This document shows, in pieces, positions 12,634-19,244 of a stretch of 19,244 nt of DNA; the stretch's first letter is position 1; every line of letters starts with the position of its first letter. The stretch spans positions 1 through 19,244 of the forward strand of contig JALHTB010000046.1 in NCBI GenBank assembly GCA_022865625.1. Direction: 5' to 3'. The position numbers and the translations under genes were made by a program. Source of the stretch: Candidatus Bathyarchaeota archaeon (GTDB taxonomy: Archaea; Thermoproteota; Bathyarchaeia; 40CM-2-53-6; FEN-987). A model generated the notes under the pieces. The model was not told the origin of the DNA. It was given only the letters and a program-made list of their open reading frames with translations, and ran no database searches.

Positions 12634-13162
12634 CCTCAAGAACATATTCCTCGTCCCGATCGCTCAAGTTCATGAAGGGACTCTCGAAATCCTCAAAGAA
12701 CGCCTCCCTAACAAATTCCCAGGCACCGTTTGTGACACTGCTGAAGTAGCAGTAGACATCGAGAACTCACTTAACCCACACTCCGGCCAACACCACTCCA
12801 CAAAGATCCTAGCCGCTCTTGAGAAACATGCGAATGTGGACGAGGATAGGCTGCTCGGTGTAACGGACTTGGATCTTTACATTCCTAATATGAATTTCAT
12901 TTTCGGGGAGGCAAGGCTGCCGGGCAGGGTCGCCATAATCTCAACGCATAGACTGAGAGGGACCACTGATCTCGGTGGCGAGCAACTGTTCCCAATCCGA
13001 GTCATCAAGGAGGCAGTGCACGAGCTTGGGCATACATTGGGCCTGACCCACTGCGACACACGCTCATGCGTGATGTACTTCTCGAACAGTCTGAGGGACA
13101 CAGATCGCAAAAGCGATGACTACTGCACGAGCTGCTCGGAGAAGCTGGGAATACCCAGATGA
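12614..13162 (+). CDS. amzA: Archaemetzincin (zinc metalloprotease)
   Basis: 182 aa from GTG at 12614. The metzincin site HELGHTLGLTH (residues 136-146) is followed by CDTRSCVMYFSNSLRDTDRKSDDYCTSC, giving the archaemetzincin pattern with four extra cysteines for a structural zinc and the Met-turn. The N-terminal part (NIFLVPIAQVHEGTLEILKERLP, LGVTDLDLYIPNMNFIFGEA) fits the family, a single-domain aminopeptidase-like enzyme with unknown natural substrates. GTG is chosen because the family sequence starts there and AAGG stands just before it; an ATG further upstream at 12467 would add a stretch unlike the family inside the RNase gene. It overlaps the RNase gene by 20 bp, and its TGA overlaps the ATG of the presenilin gene, so translation is coupled. 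Confidence 0.93.
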   Translation: MNPTKYDLKNIFLVPIAQVHEGTLEILKERLPNKFPGTVCDTAEVAVDIENSLNPHSGQHHSTKILAALEKHANVDEDRLLGVTDLDLYIPNMNFIFGEARLPGRVAIISTHRLRGTTDLGGEQLFPIRVIKEAVHELGHTLGLTHCDTRSCVMYFSNSLRDTDRKSDDYCTSCSEKLGIPR

Positions 13163-14004
13163 CTTCGCATTTCAAAGCAAGCTTCGTTCAAGTTGTGCCC
13201 GTCATCACAGCTCTTCTCCTAGCCGGGTTTCTCACCTATGGACTGCAGGCCTCTGGTGCTGAAGTGGTAGCAATCACAGTCTTCCCAGAGACTCCGAGCG
13301 GCGCAACCTTGAATGCATCAGTCTTCGTGATCATGATGGCAGCAGCTGCCACCTCGATCTATCTGCTTCTGAAATATCAGAGAAAGAGAATTGTGAAGTA
13401 TCTCATCACGGCGGCAATGTTCTTTGTCGCATTCTTTCTCCTCAACTGGTACAGCGAGCTATATGCGGACCAGCTTGCTCCATTGGTCGACATCTATGGG
13501 TTAGGTTGGATTGTGACAACCGGGGTTGCAGCTGTACTCCTCATGTTGGGACTGCACAAAGGTCCCGAGACGGTCAGAATCCTGTCAGTCACGATAGTCG
13601 GCTCGCTGACAGGAACTTTTCTCGGCGCATCCATTCCAACTCTCACGGCGGTCGTCCTGCTCGCAGCCCTTGCGATCTACGACTTGGTTTCAGTCTACCG
13701 TGGACCGATAGGCAAGATCGCAGAGATAGCTGACCTAGAGGAGTTCAAGGGAGCTGTGTTTACTGTCGGCGATTTGACGGTAGGCATGGGTGACCTCGTC
13801 TTCTACTCCATGCTCGTTAGTAACGCGATGATCAGCTTTGGGACTTTGGCCTATCTCGGAACATTCGCGGGTGTCGCCGCTGGGAGCTATCTTGGGTTCA
13901 AGATGCTGGAAAGGAGGGAAGTATTCCCTGGACTGCCTATTGCAGTAGGTCTTGGGCTAGCAGTCATGTTCATTGTTTGGTGGTTCCAGGGTCTTCACTT
14001 CTGA
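13159..14004 (+). CDS. Presenilin/signal-peptide-peptidase-like intramembrane aspartyl protease (A22)
   Basis: 281 aa with about nine membrane segments. The two catalytic aspartates stand in the family motifs AIYD (D175) and VGMGD (GxGD, D212). A PGLP near 257-260 occupies the place of the C-terminal PAL motif. Archaeal presenilin homologues cut membrane-spanning helices. Segments are visible at about 10-30, 53-71, 80-96, 115-131, 141-156, 160-178, 214-232, 235-248 and 259-276. The ATG shares bases with the archaemetzincin stop (ATGA), pointing to an operon of two proteases. The last 35 bp overlap the end of the methyltransferase gene on the other strand. Confidence 0.9.
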   Translation: MTSHFKASFVQVVPVITALLLAGFLTYGLQASGAEVVAITVFPETPSGATLNASVFVIMMAAAATSIYLLLKYQRKRIVKYLITAAMFFVAFFLLNWYSELYADQLAPLVDIYGLGWIVTTGVAAVLLMLGLHKGPETVRILSVTIVGSLTGTFLGASIPTLTAVVLLAALAIYDLVSVYRGPIGKIAEIADLEEFKGAVFTVGDLTVGMGDLVFYSMLVSNAMISFGTLAYLGTFAGVAAGSYLGFKMLERREVFPGLPIAVGLGLAVMFIVWWFQGLHF

Positions 14005-14807
14005 CAGGTCCACTTGCTGACGACGGAATGCACTCGTACACGAACATCGTCTCGCCAGGAAGTCTTCGCCTGCACCTCTCACGGACTTCGAATCCATTCG
14101 TGCGAAGTTCCTCTCTGACCGCTGCTAGATCGAGCTCAGTGGAAACCGAAAGAAGGGTCCTTCCTCCCTCTGCAAGATAAGCGCCCAACCCCCCTGCAAA
14201 CCTATGCAGTACCTTCTCACCCCGCCAAGCATATTCGTACCATGTTCTCGGTTTTCCTTCGTAGTACGGCGGATTGAAGATTACAAGGTCAAAACCTCTT
14301 CTCTTGGACGGGCTGAAACAGGTCGCCCTCAAGCACTCTGACTTGGTCATCCAGGCTGTTGATGGTGACATTCACTCTGGCACAGCGGACCGCGATAGGG
14401 CTGATATCGGTTGCAGTCACTTGTGCTCCTTTCATAGCGGCGAAGATGGCGCACACTCCTGTCCCGGTCTCCAAATCCAGGACATGCGAGCCCGTCTTCA
14501 ACTGAAATTGATCAAGTGCATCAAGGAGAAGTGGCGTACTGAGAAAGAGTCCCGGGTGGAAGACCTCTGGAAACACAACCAGTGGAACCCCTCGAACACT
14601 GTCAAGGACCAGTCTGCCATGTCTTCGTCCGCGGAAGACTAGGAACAGGAGCCACATTAGCCGTCGTAAGATCCACCATTTCCAACCCCGTCTGCTGATT
14701 TGACGAGACCCTGTGACTTCATCAGGCAGCGAGGGGTGCATCGTTGCTTTCGGGGGTTGCGTGGAAGAGAGCCGCGGCGTCTCGCGTCTCTCAGGCATGT
14801 GGCTCAC
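13970..14807 (-). CDS. NPPY-type SAM methyltransferase interrupted by a +1 frameshift at TTT TGA C
   Basis: The two halves are in different frames. Half one is 172 aa from GTG at 14807 and includes HPGLFLSTPLLLDAL, the SAM motif VLDLETGTGVCAI (the first Gly is Glu), VTATDISPIAVRCARVN and EGDLF. It ends with F (TTT 14294-14292) before TGA. If one T (14291) is skipped, translation goes on as DLVIFNPPYYEGKPR, the catalytic NPPY motif, and runs 106 aa to a stop at 13970, giving a 278-aa chain. The family (HemK/PrmC/RsmC-like) methylates amide or base nitrogen. The N-terminal 60 residues are unusual, with one hydrophobic stretch WWILRRLMWLLFLVF; ATG at 14657 is a possible shorter start. Alternatives are gene decay, supported by the Glu in motif I, or an assembly error. 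Confidence 0.75.
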
Positions 14808-14826
14808 GTGCTTTCTAGACGCATCG

Positions 14827-15375
14827 CTATGCTAGGTTGTCTACTTCTTTCATGAGGACTGAGGATTCAGTGAGTCCGACATGCTCATACTGGATATAGC
14901 CGTTCTTGTCGATGATGACAATTGTTGGTGTGGCCTGCACGCCGTACAATTTGTAGACCTGTGCCTTGTCGACGATCGCGATCCAACCCATGAGGCCCTG
15001 ATCTCGATGATCTCGTAGAACTTCATCAATGTCAGTGGTCGGGTCGACGCTGATCACCACCATGACAACGTCTCCTCCTCCGAATCTGGATCGGAGCTCT
15101 CTGAGGTAGGGTTCCTGCGCTAGACAGGCTGAGCAGGTCGTTCGCATGAATTCGAGCACAACAACCTTCCCGCGCTGATCACCAAGTCTGAAGGTTTTTC
15201 CGTCAACATCAGTCAATGTGAAGTCTGGTGCAAGTACACTCGTGGTTGTCTGGTTCGGCGTCTGCGGTGACGTGAAAAACGCTAGCCAGATTATCCCGAC
15301 GACGAATATGCCGATTGCAATGAGCCCGATGATCTCGGTGGTGCTACGTTTCCGTTTCTCTCTCTTTCTTGGCAA
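14827..15375 (-). CDS. Membrane-anchored thioredoxin/TlpA-like protein
   Basis: 182 aa from TTG at 15375. A positively charged start (PRKREKRKRS) precedes one membrane segment (about 14-34, EIIGLIAIGIFVVGIIWLAFF), so the rest should face the outside. A redoxin/TlpA fold follows: PDFTLTDVDGKTFRLGDQRGKVVVLEF, active site TTCSACLAQEPYLREL with CxxC = CSAC, VVMVVISVDP and the cis-Pro region YGVQATPTIVIIDKNGYI. Such proteins reduce or form disulfides on exported proteins. The motif lacks the usual Trp before the first Cys. GAGG stands near the TTG start. It is separated from the upstream phosphoribosyltransferase by 374 bp and is transcribed in the opposite direction. Confidence 0.88.
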   Translation of the reverse strand: MPRKREKRKRSTTEIIGLIAIGIFVVGIIWLAFFTSPQTPNQTTTSVLAPDFTLTDVDGKTFRLGDQRGKVVVLEFMRTTCSACLAQEPYLRELRSRFGGGDVVMVVISVDPTTDIDEVLRDHRDQGLMGWIAIVDKAQVYKLYGVQATPTIVIIDKNGYIQYEHVGLTESSVLMKEVDNLA

Positions 15376-15702
15376 ACATCCTCTACCTCAGGAATGATCA
15401 GATATCGGAGAGACGGACTGCTGTAGATTTGGGTCCGAATATAAAAGCAGTCAGATAATCTCCTCTTCGCATGTCTGATGTCCTCATGGTTGGACTTAAG
15501 AGGAAGCGCACATATCGCTGAACCTGCGATGAAGTGGACTGACCTGCTTTGAGGGGACTGCCCGGTGAAATGTGCATCTCCGCTGAGCAAATCCAACATT
15601 GATGTATACACCAGATCGAGACACCTTTACGCTCTGACCTTCTCAGGATTCGGCTGAGTGAACTTCCTCATGCACGCATTCTTGCCCAACAGGAAAGAAG
15701 TC

Positions 15703-15710
15703 TTATAATG
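15703..15710 (+). promoter_or_regulatory. TATA box of phosphoribosyltransferase gene
   Basis: TTATAATG. Transcription expected near 15733, 17 nt before the TTG start at 15750. Confidence 0.5.
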
Positions 15711-15716
15711 GAAGTT

Positions 15717-15747
15717 AGGCGAGTGGTCTACCTCTCGGAGCTCGCCT
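15717..15747. promoter_or_regulatory. Inverted repeat over the expected transcription start
   Basis: AGGCGAG (15717-15723) and CTCGCCT (15741-15747), perfect 7-bp arms 17 bp apart. The arms enclose the predicted +1 (about 15733), so a repressor bound here would block initiation. A GGAG at 15737-15740 may also act as the ribosome site for the TTG. Confidence 0.35.
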
Positions 15748-15749
15748 GA

Positions 15750-16340
15750 TTGCCGATCTCTTACACATCCCCCTCATGGGATCAGACCTATGACATGTTG
15801 ATAGAACTGGCCAAGCGAGTGAAGGATTCCGGATTCAAACCCGATCTGATAATCGGGGTATGTCGCGGCGGATGGGCCCCTGCCCGTGTCATGTCTGACC
15901 TGCTGGAAAACGCAAACACAGCGAGTATCAGGATCGAGTTCTATCTTGCGCCGGGCGTTACTGCAAGGAAGCCTGTGATAAGTCAGGCAGTCATGGTTCC
16001 ACTCAAAGGCGTCAATGTGCTGGTTGTGGATGATGTATCAGATACCGGGGAGAGCCTCAAGGTCGCAGTGGAACATCTTGACGTATGCGGAGCAAAGGCG
16101 ATCAAGACAGCGACACTCTACTACAAGCCACAGAGCATTTTCAAGCCGGACTTCTTCATCATCCAGACTGAACAGTGGATCATATTCCCTTGGGAGAGAC
16201 TGGAGAGTACACGACGGCTGCTTGGCGAAGCAGAGAAAAGGGGAAGGCCACTCGACACAGTCAGAGAGACACTGATCGGCGCTGGGATCGACGGCAAGAC
16301 TGTCGAAAGACTAATTGAGTTCGCACGGCACTACGGATGA
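15750..16340 (+). CDS. Phosphoribosyltransferase (purine PRTase type)
   Basis: 196 aa from TTG at 15750. A type I PRTase core: WDQTYDMLIELAKRV, DLIIGVCRGGWAPARVMSDLL, and the PRPP-binding loop VLVVDDVSDTGESL (residues 90-103, the two acidic residues at 94-95). It also has a late WIIFPWER typical of archaeal Gpt/Hpt-like proteins. It would join a purine base to PRPP for salvage; the exact base cannot be told. About 45 extra C-terminal residues form a helical domain (LGEAEKRGRPLDTVRETLI, GKTVERLIEFARHYG). Its stop is 3 bp before the TTG of cgi121 (GGA TGA G), so the two are probably translated together. Confidence 0.88.
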   Translation: MPISYTSPSWDQTYDMLIELAKRVKDSGFKPDLIIGVCRGGWAPARVMSDLLENANTASIRIEFYLAPGVTARKPVISQAVMVPLKGVNVLVVDDVSDTGESLKVAVEHLDVCGAKAIKTATLYYKPQSIFKPDFFIIQTEQWIIFPWERLESTRRLLGEAEKRGRPLDTVRETLIGAGIDGKTVERLIEFARHYG

Positions 16341-16343
16341 GAC

Positions 16344-16913
16344 TTGATCCTCGATCTGTCGAAAGACGGGAAATTCGCTACAGTTACCGCATTCAAGACT
16401 CCTTCAGGCATTGACCCGTCTGTTGCATTGATGGAAATGCGAAGTGCGTTTCCCAATGCTGACGTACAGTTTCTCGAAGGAGCACAATTAGCCGGCAAAG
16501 AGCATCTGGAGATCGCGGCGACAAATGCACTTCACGCATTCAAGACGGGACTGAACATCTCGAGGAACTTGGCGATGGAAGTTCTTCTGTATGCCTCAGC
16601 TCAGAGGCAGATCGATGTAGCGATACGCATGTTGGGAGTGAAGCCTGACTCGAAGACAGTTGGCCTTGTCGCATTCTCTGACTCTAGAGATGAAGTAGAA
16701 TCGCTTCAGAACAGGATGGCTCAGTTTCTGAAGACCGATTTAGATGATGCGCTTCTCGATGACTGGTCAAGCAGCAAAGCAAGCGTGATCGAGAAACGCT
16801 ACGGGATCGAGAACTCAGAGTTGGATGCCATCAAGATGCCGGGACAACCAGTCAAGGAGGCTGTCCAGAAGGCGGTTATTGAACGTGTCGCGCTGCTGTC
16901 CACGAGAACCTAG
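16344..16913 (+). CDS. cgi121: KEOPS complex subunit Cgi121
   Basis: 189 aa from TTG at 16344. The family core is plain: ADVQFLEGAQLAGKEHLEIAATNALHAF, then SRNLAMEVLLYASAQRQIDVAIRMLGVK and TVGLVAFSD. Cgi121 binds the kinase Bud32 and the tRNA 3' CCA end in the KEOPS complex, which puts threonylcarbamoyl on A37 of ANN-reading tRNAs. The C-terminal part (SSSKASVIEKRYGIENSELDAI, VKEAVQKAVIERVALLS) is a helical extension present in many archaeal forms. The upstream stop region GGATGAG doubles as the ribosome site. It lies next to the THUMP gene on the other strand (16 bp gap, convergent) and 640 bp from sua5, which makes the KEOPS substrate. Confidence 0.9.
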   Translation: MILDLSKDGKFATVTAFKTPSGIDPSVALMEMRSAFPNADVQFLEGAQLAGKEHLEIAATNALHAFKTGLNISRNLAMEVLLYASAQRQIDVAIRMLGVKPDSKTVGLVAFSDSRDEVESLQNRMAQFLKTDLDDALLDDWSSSKASVIEKRYGIENSELDAIKMPGQPVKEAVQKAVIERVALLSTRT

Positions 16914-16929
16914 TTATTCCTTCTCCTTG

Positions 16930-17502
16930 TCACCTAGTTCTCTCTTTTGACACGAGTCGTTTCTCTCTTTCGACTGAGAGAACCTTGTCGGGCGCGATCA
17001 CGGACACTCCTGTGACTTCGCCGAGGATCTGAATTAGCAGGACCTTATCGGGCTTGTCCAAGTCGACTTTACGATCGATTCGTTTGGCTATCGCTTCGAT
17101 CAACTCTCGCCCGGAGATAGCGGTTCTTCTTTTCTCGACGGTGATTCGGTACTTCTCATCTCTCCTGATGGATTCTGCCAGTTTTGCTGCGAAATCCTCG
17201 ATTCCTTGTGGATCTGATGGCACGATGCCGACCATGGGGGTCACCTTCAGAGTGTAGCGGAACTCCCATGGACGCTCAAGTAGAATTGAACGGAGTTTCT
17301 CAACAGCTGCCACCGGATCAATCTTCGTGCGTGCCACCACGAGCCCTATCACGGGAGTCCGCTCGACGACTGATGTCCTGTCACCAGCCTCGCCGAGCAA
17401 GTACCACATCTCGCTGCATGTGTTTCTCTCGTTGCCGCGTGCTGTGGATACCAACAGGTTGAAGTCTTTCAGCAATCGATTCTCCTGCTGCAGGTCGACC
17501 AC
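16930..17502 (-). CDS. THUMP-domain RNA-binding protein (Tan1/COG1818-like)
   Basis: 190 aa from GTG at 17502. The N-terminus FNLLVSTARGNERNTCSEMWYLLGEAGD is typical of the Tan1/THUMPD1-like archaeal family. The THUMP part follows: EFRYTLKVTPMVGIVPSD, IEDFAAKLAESIRRDEKYRITVEKR, then ISGRELIEAIAKRIDRKVDLDKPDKVLLIQILG and TGVSVIAPDKVLSV. THUMP domains bind the acceptor end of tRNA. Eukaryotic Tan1 helps acetylate C12 of tRNAs, and a similar partner role is possible here. A minus-strand CCTTTTTCAA at about 17522-17531 stands 25 bp upstream of the GTG, so a leaderless transcript is possible; otherwise it is the second gene after sua5 (51-bp gap). Confidence 0.85.
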   Translation of the reverse strand: MVDLQQENRLLKDFNLLVSTARGNERNTCSEMWYLLGEAGDRTSVVERTPVIGLVVARTKIDPVAAVEKLRSILLERPWEFRYTLKVTPMVGIVPSDPQGIEDFAAKLAESIRRDEKYRITVEKRRTAISGRELIEAIAKRIDRKVDLDKPDKVLLIQILGEVTGVSVIAPDKVLSVEREKRLVSKERTR

Positions 17503-17553
17503 ACTAACCGTAATCGATGGTTGAAAAAGGGTTTGCCAGAACAGTCTCCCTTC

Positions 17554-18141
17554 CTATGGCCTTCCCTTGCAAGGTGAACCAGCACTTAAGAGCGTTCTAC
17601 GGACTTGCGTGTATGGTATTGGCCCCTGCCGGAGCACAATCGCTTTCCGCGAACTCAGACGAACAATGGTTGAACCGGTTCGGTGCGGGGACCGGCCGCC
17701 ATCTACCACAGCATCTATTCTATCACGTAAGGAACGGCGAACCATCTCAGCGCTCGTGCAAGCGGGCAGACCTGTAAGGTTTGCACTCGTTCCGGTGAGG
17801 AATCCTCCACATTTATCGATGAGCCGTAGTGCAACCAGGTTTCTGGGGCATCTGATCGCTATCGTCTTCCGACGCATAGTAAGCGAGTGCGGGAACTGGA
17901 CTCTGGGTCTCAGGACCATTGTGAGTGGTCCTGGCCAGTATCTTGAGGCCAGCGCCTTTGCCCGACTATCCATCACAGCGATCTTGCCTGCCAATCTTGG
18001 AGAGCCGACAAGAATAGGGAGCGGCTTCCCACGCCTGCCTTTCACCCGCAAGATCTTGCTGATGGCCTCTGGGTTGTGAGGATCGCATCCTAATCCGTAC
18101 ACAGTGTCTGTTGGGAAGGCCACGATGCCGCCTCCTCTCAC
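17554..18141 (-). CDS. sua5: Threonylcarbamoyl-AMP synthase (Sua5/YrdC)
   Basis: 195 aa from GTG at 18141. It makes threonylcarbamoyl-AMP from threonine, bicarbonate and ATP, the substrate of KEOPS for t6A37. Seen: GGGIVAFPTDTVYGLGCDP, the KGRRGKPLPILV loop, SRYWPGPLTMVLRP, TIAIRCPRN, FLTGTSANLTG and the C-terminal GSTIVRLSSRKAIVLRQGPIP. It lacks the second Sua5 domain, so it is the short YrdC form. The usual first helix is encoded upstream (TDLERAAEIV) in the same frame, but no ATG, GTG or TTG is found between it and a TGA at 18201. A CTG at 18192, 22 nt after the expected transcription start, could be the true start. The promoter is shared in a divergent arrangement with the asparaginase gene. 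Confidence 0.93.
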   Translation of the reverse strand: MRGGGIVAFPTDTVYGLGCDPHNPEAISKILRVKGRRGKPLPILVGSPRLAGKIAVMDSRAKALASRYWPGPLTMVLRPRVQFPHSLTMRRKTIAIRCPRNLVALRLIDKCGGFLTGTSANLTGLPACTSAEMVRRSLRDRIDAVVDGGRSPHRTGSTIVRLSSRKAIVLRQGPIPYTQVRRTLLSAGSPCKGRP

Positions 18142-18235
18142 GATTTCAGCAGCTCTTTCGAGGTCAGTGGAGGATGATGAAAGAACTTCCAGGGCCTGTC
18201 ACATCTTCTTCATTGTCTTGGAATGCGTGACTCGC

Positions 18236-18244
18236 CTTAATAGG
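18236..18244. promoter_or_regulatory. Two-way TATA element between sua5 and asparaginase genes
   Basis: CTTAATAGG reads TTAATAGG on plus and CCTATTAAG on minus. Plus transcription near 18267 leaves 23 nt before the TTG at 18290. Minus transcription near 18214 leaves 22 nt before a CTG at 18192 or 73 nt before the GTG at 18141. Confidence 0.45.
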
Positions 18245-18289
18245 AAGCACGAAGGAACGCAAAACCTCCGCCAGAGGAGTTCTCAGCTA

Positions 18290-19216
18290 TTGCCATACAG
18301 CTTGGTCGTCCATGGAGGAGCAGGGGTCTGGAAGGCAGATAGAAGAAGAAAGGGCATCCAGGGAGTGCAAAGAGCCGCGTCGACAGGTCAGGACATTCTT
18401 CGACACAGTGGTTCCGCTCTCGACGCTGTGGAAGCTTGCGTTGTTACCATGGAGGACGACCCGATATTCAACGCGGGCTATGGTTCTTGTCTGAACTTGA
18501 TCGGCCGAGTTGAAATGGACGCCTCCATAATGGATGGCCGAACACTCCAAGCAGGAGCCGTGGCTCTCCTAACCCGGGTGAAGAACCCTATCCGCCTAGC
18601 AAGACTCGTCATGGAGAAGACAGGTCACGTCGTAGTCGCCGGCCAAGGGGCAGAGCGTTTGGCTGGCCTGTTTCGGTTGGAGAAGCGCAATCCAATGACG
18701 TTGACCGCGAAGAAATCCTGGAGATCTCTCAGGGAGCAGCTTGGTCGAAAGGAATTGAGCCATTTGGCAAAGACCTCTCAGCTGATCCACGATTACCCGG
18801 ACGCGTTCTCCGGTGGAACCGTTGGAGCCGTGGCTCGGGACAGCGATGGAAACGTCGCCGCCGCGACCCCTACAGGTGGTCCGGCTCTCAGATTGCCCGG
18901 GAGGATTGGAGATACGCCACTCATAGGCAATGGAACGTATGCCGACGAGGCGGGGGGTTGCTCCGTCACGGGAATCGGTGAGGCCGCGATGCGTCTGGTT
19001 CTAGCGAAGACTACCTGCGACCTCATGGGGCGGGGATTGACAGCACAGAAGGCAGCAGCGCAGGCCGTAAGACTGCTCCAAGAACGTTTGGGGATGAGGA
19101 TTGGTATCATCACGCTCGACGCGCGTGGCAGGATCGGTTCTGCTCACAGCACCCCGGATCTCTGCTGGTCGTACGTGAAGTCAGGCATGCGAAACCCTTG
19201 TGCAGCCATGGGATAG
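18290..19216 (+). CDS. Isoaspartyl peptidase / type 2 L-asparaginase (Ntn hydrolase)
   Basis: 308 aa from TTG at 18290. The start LPYSLVVHGGAGVW is the family N-terminus. GSALDAVEACVVTMEDDPIFNAGYGSCLN and VEMDASIMDG follow. The self-cleavage site is at GGTVGAVARDSDGNVAAATPTGG, where the Thr of GGTVGAVA becomes the N-terminal nucleophile; IGNGTYAD and TGIGEAAMR complete the active site. It cuts isoaspartyl or asparagine bonds, helping clear damaged peptides. The open frame runs further upstream, but that part overlaps sua5 on the other strand and does not match the family. AGGAG at 18275-18279 lies 10 nt before the TTG. The segment between the two subunits (around SWRSLREQLGRKELSHLAK) is the usual variable linker. 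Confidence 0.93.
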   Translation: MPYSLVVHGGAGVWKADRRRKGIQGVQRAASTGQDILRHSGSALDAVEACVVTMEDDPIFNAGYGSCLNLIGRVEMDASIMDGRTLQAGAVALLTRVKNPIRLARLVMEKTGHVVVAGQGAERLAGLFRLEKRNPMTLTAKKSWRSLREQLGRKELSHLAKTSQLIHDYPDAFSGGTVGAVARDSDGNVAAATPTGGPALRLPGRIGDTPLIGNGTYADEAGGCSVTGIGEAAMRLVLAKTTCDLMGRGLTAQKAAAQAVRLLQERLGMRIGIITLDARGRIGSAHSTPDLCWSYVKSGMRNPCAAMG

Positions 19217-19244
19217 CAGGTTCCACAGGCCGAGAACCATAGAA

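Larger units (their letters stand above)
15376..15749. other. 374-bp divergent intergenic region
   Basis: It holds promoters rather than a clear gene. AATATAAAAG at 15438-15447 can act as a TATA box on both strands. On minus it would serve the thioredoxin-like gene with a leader near 40 nt. On plus it stands 28 bp before an ATG at 15471 that opens only a 16-codon frame. A hairpin CTCAG/CTGAG stands near 15643-15659. A plus-strand TATA and inverted repeat for the phosphoribosyltransferase lie at the right end. No tRNA, SRP RNA or clear C/D RNA was found. Confidence 0.4.

Noticed and set aside
12338..12673. Minus-strand frame of 111 codons and the neighbouring 149-codon frame at 11773-12222
   Set aside because: Both lie antisense to the well-supported beta-CASP RNase gene and have no recognisable content.
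15518..15590. A GCGATGAA ... CTGA ... CTGA pattern resembling a C/D box guide RNA
   Set aside because: The C box is off consensus and the space to the first CTGA is too short for a guide.
18104..18289. N-terminal 62 codons of the open frame that leads into the asparaginase gene
   Set aside because: They overlap sua5 on the other strand, precede the promoter and do not resemble the enzyme family.

Overview
The window is archaeal. It carries an archaeal histone, eS17, a group II chaperonin (thermosome), the archaeal tRNA-guanine transglycosylase, a KEOPS subunit, an archaeal Sm protein, a presenilin-type protease, TATA-box promoters, many TTG/GTG starts, and two tRNA genes cut up by bulge-helix-bulge (BHB) introns. 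A histone together with a two-domain Sm protein, a DUF5679-type zinc ribbon and non-canonical tRNA introns suggests the TACK group (Thaumarchaeota, Bathyarchaeota or Aigarchaeota relatives). That placement is inference. No rRNA, CRISPR array, insertion sequence or phage gene was seen.

Layout: 1-1504 (minus) holds a DUF5679-like zinc ribbon, a SerK-like free serine kinase and the start of a MoaD/SAMP-like beta-grasp protein cut by the window edge. 1811-2098 (minus) is eS17. 2472-2693 (plus) is a histone. 2802-2930 (minus) is elongator tRNA-Met with two introns. 2993-4048 (minus) is a deoxyhypusine synthase. 4125-8638 (minus) is a run of tRNA-Glu(CTC) with three introns, a Fap7/AK6-type adenylate kinase, a DUF1922 zinc ribbon, a SmAP3-like Sm protein, TgtA, a winged-helix/RecA-like protein with a damaged Walker A, and a small unknown protein. 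8798-10435 (minus) is the thermosome, divergent from a plus-strand PAC2 protein.

11377-14004 (plus) is a tight run of beta-CASP RNase, archaemetzincin and presenilin-like protease, the last two sharing ATGA. It converges on a minus-strand NPPY methyltransferase whose frame breaks at TTT TGA C. A membrane-anchored thioredoxin-like protein follows on the minus strand. On plus come a phosphoribosyltransferase and Cgi121 (KEOPS). On minus come Sua5 and a THUMP protein, and the window closes with a plus-strand type-2 asparaginase divergent from Sua5.

The common theme is making and modifying the translation apparatus: tRNA genes, tRNA modification (TgtA for G15, Sua5 and KEOPS for t6A37, a THUMP protein), ribosome assembly (Fap7), RNA handling (Sm, beta-CASP), eIF5A hypusination and chaperones. 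The most notable observations are five tRNA introns in two genes, four of them with complete BHB geometry and one relaxed, at positions 9/10, 20b/21, 30/31, 37/38 and 59/60; and a +1 frameshift site in a methyltransferase gene that copies the layout of the bacterial prfB site but could also be simple gene decay.
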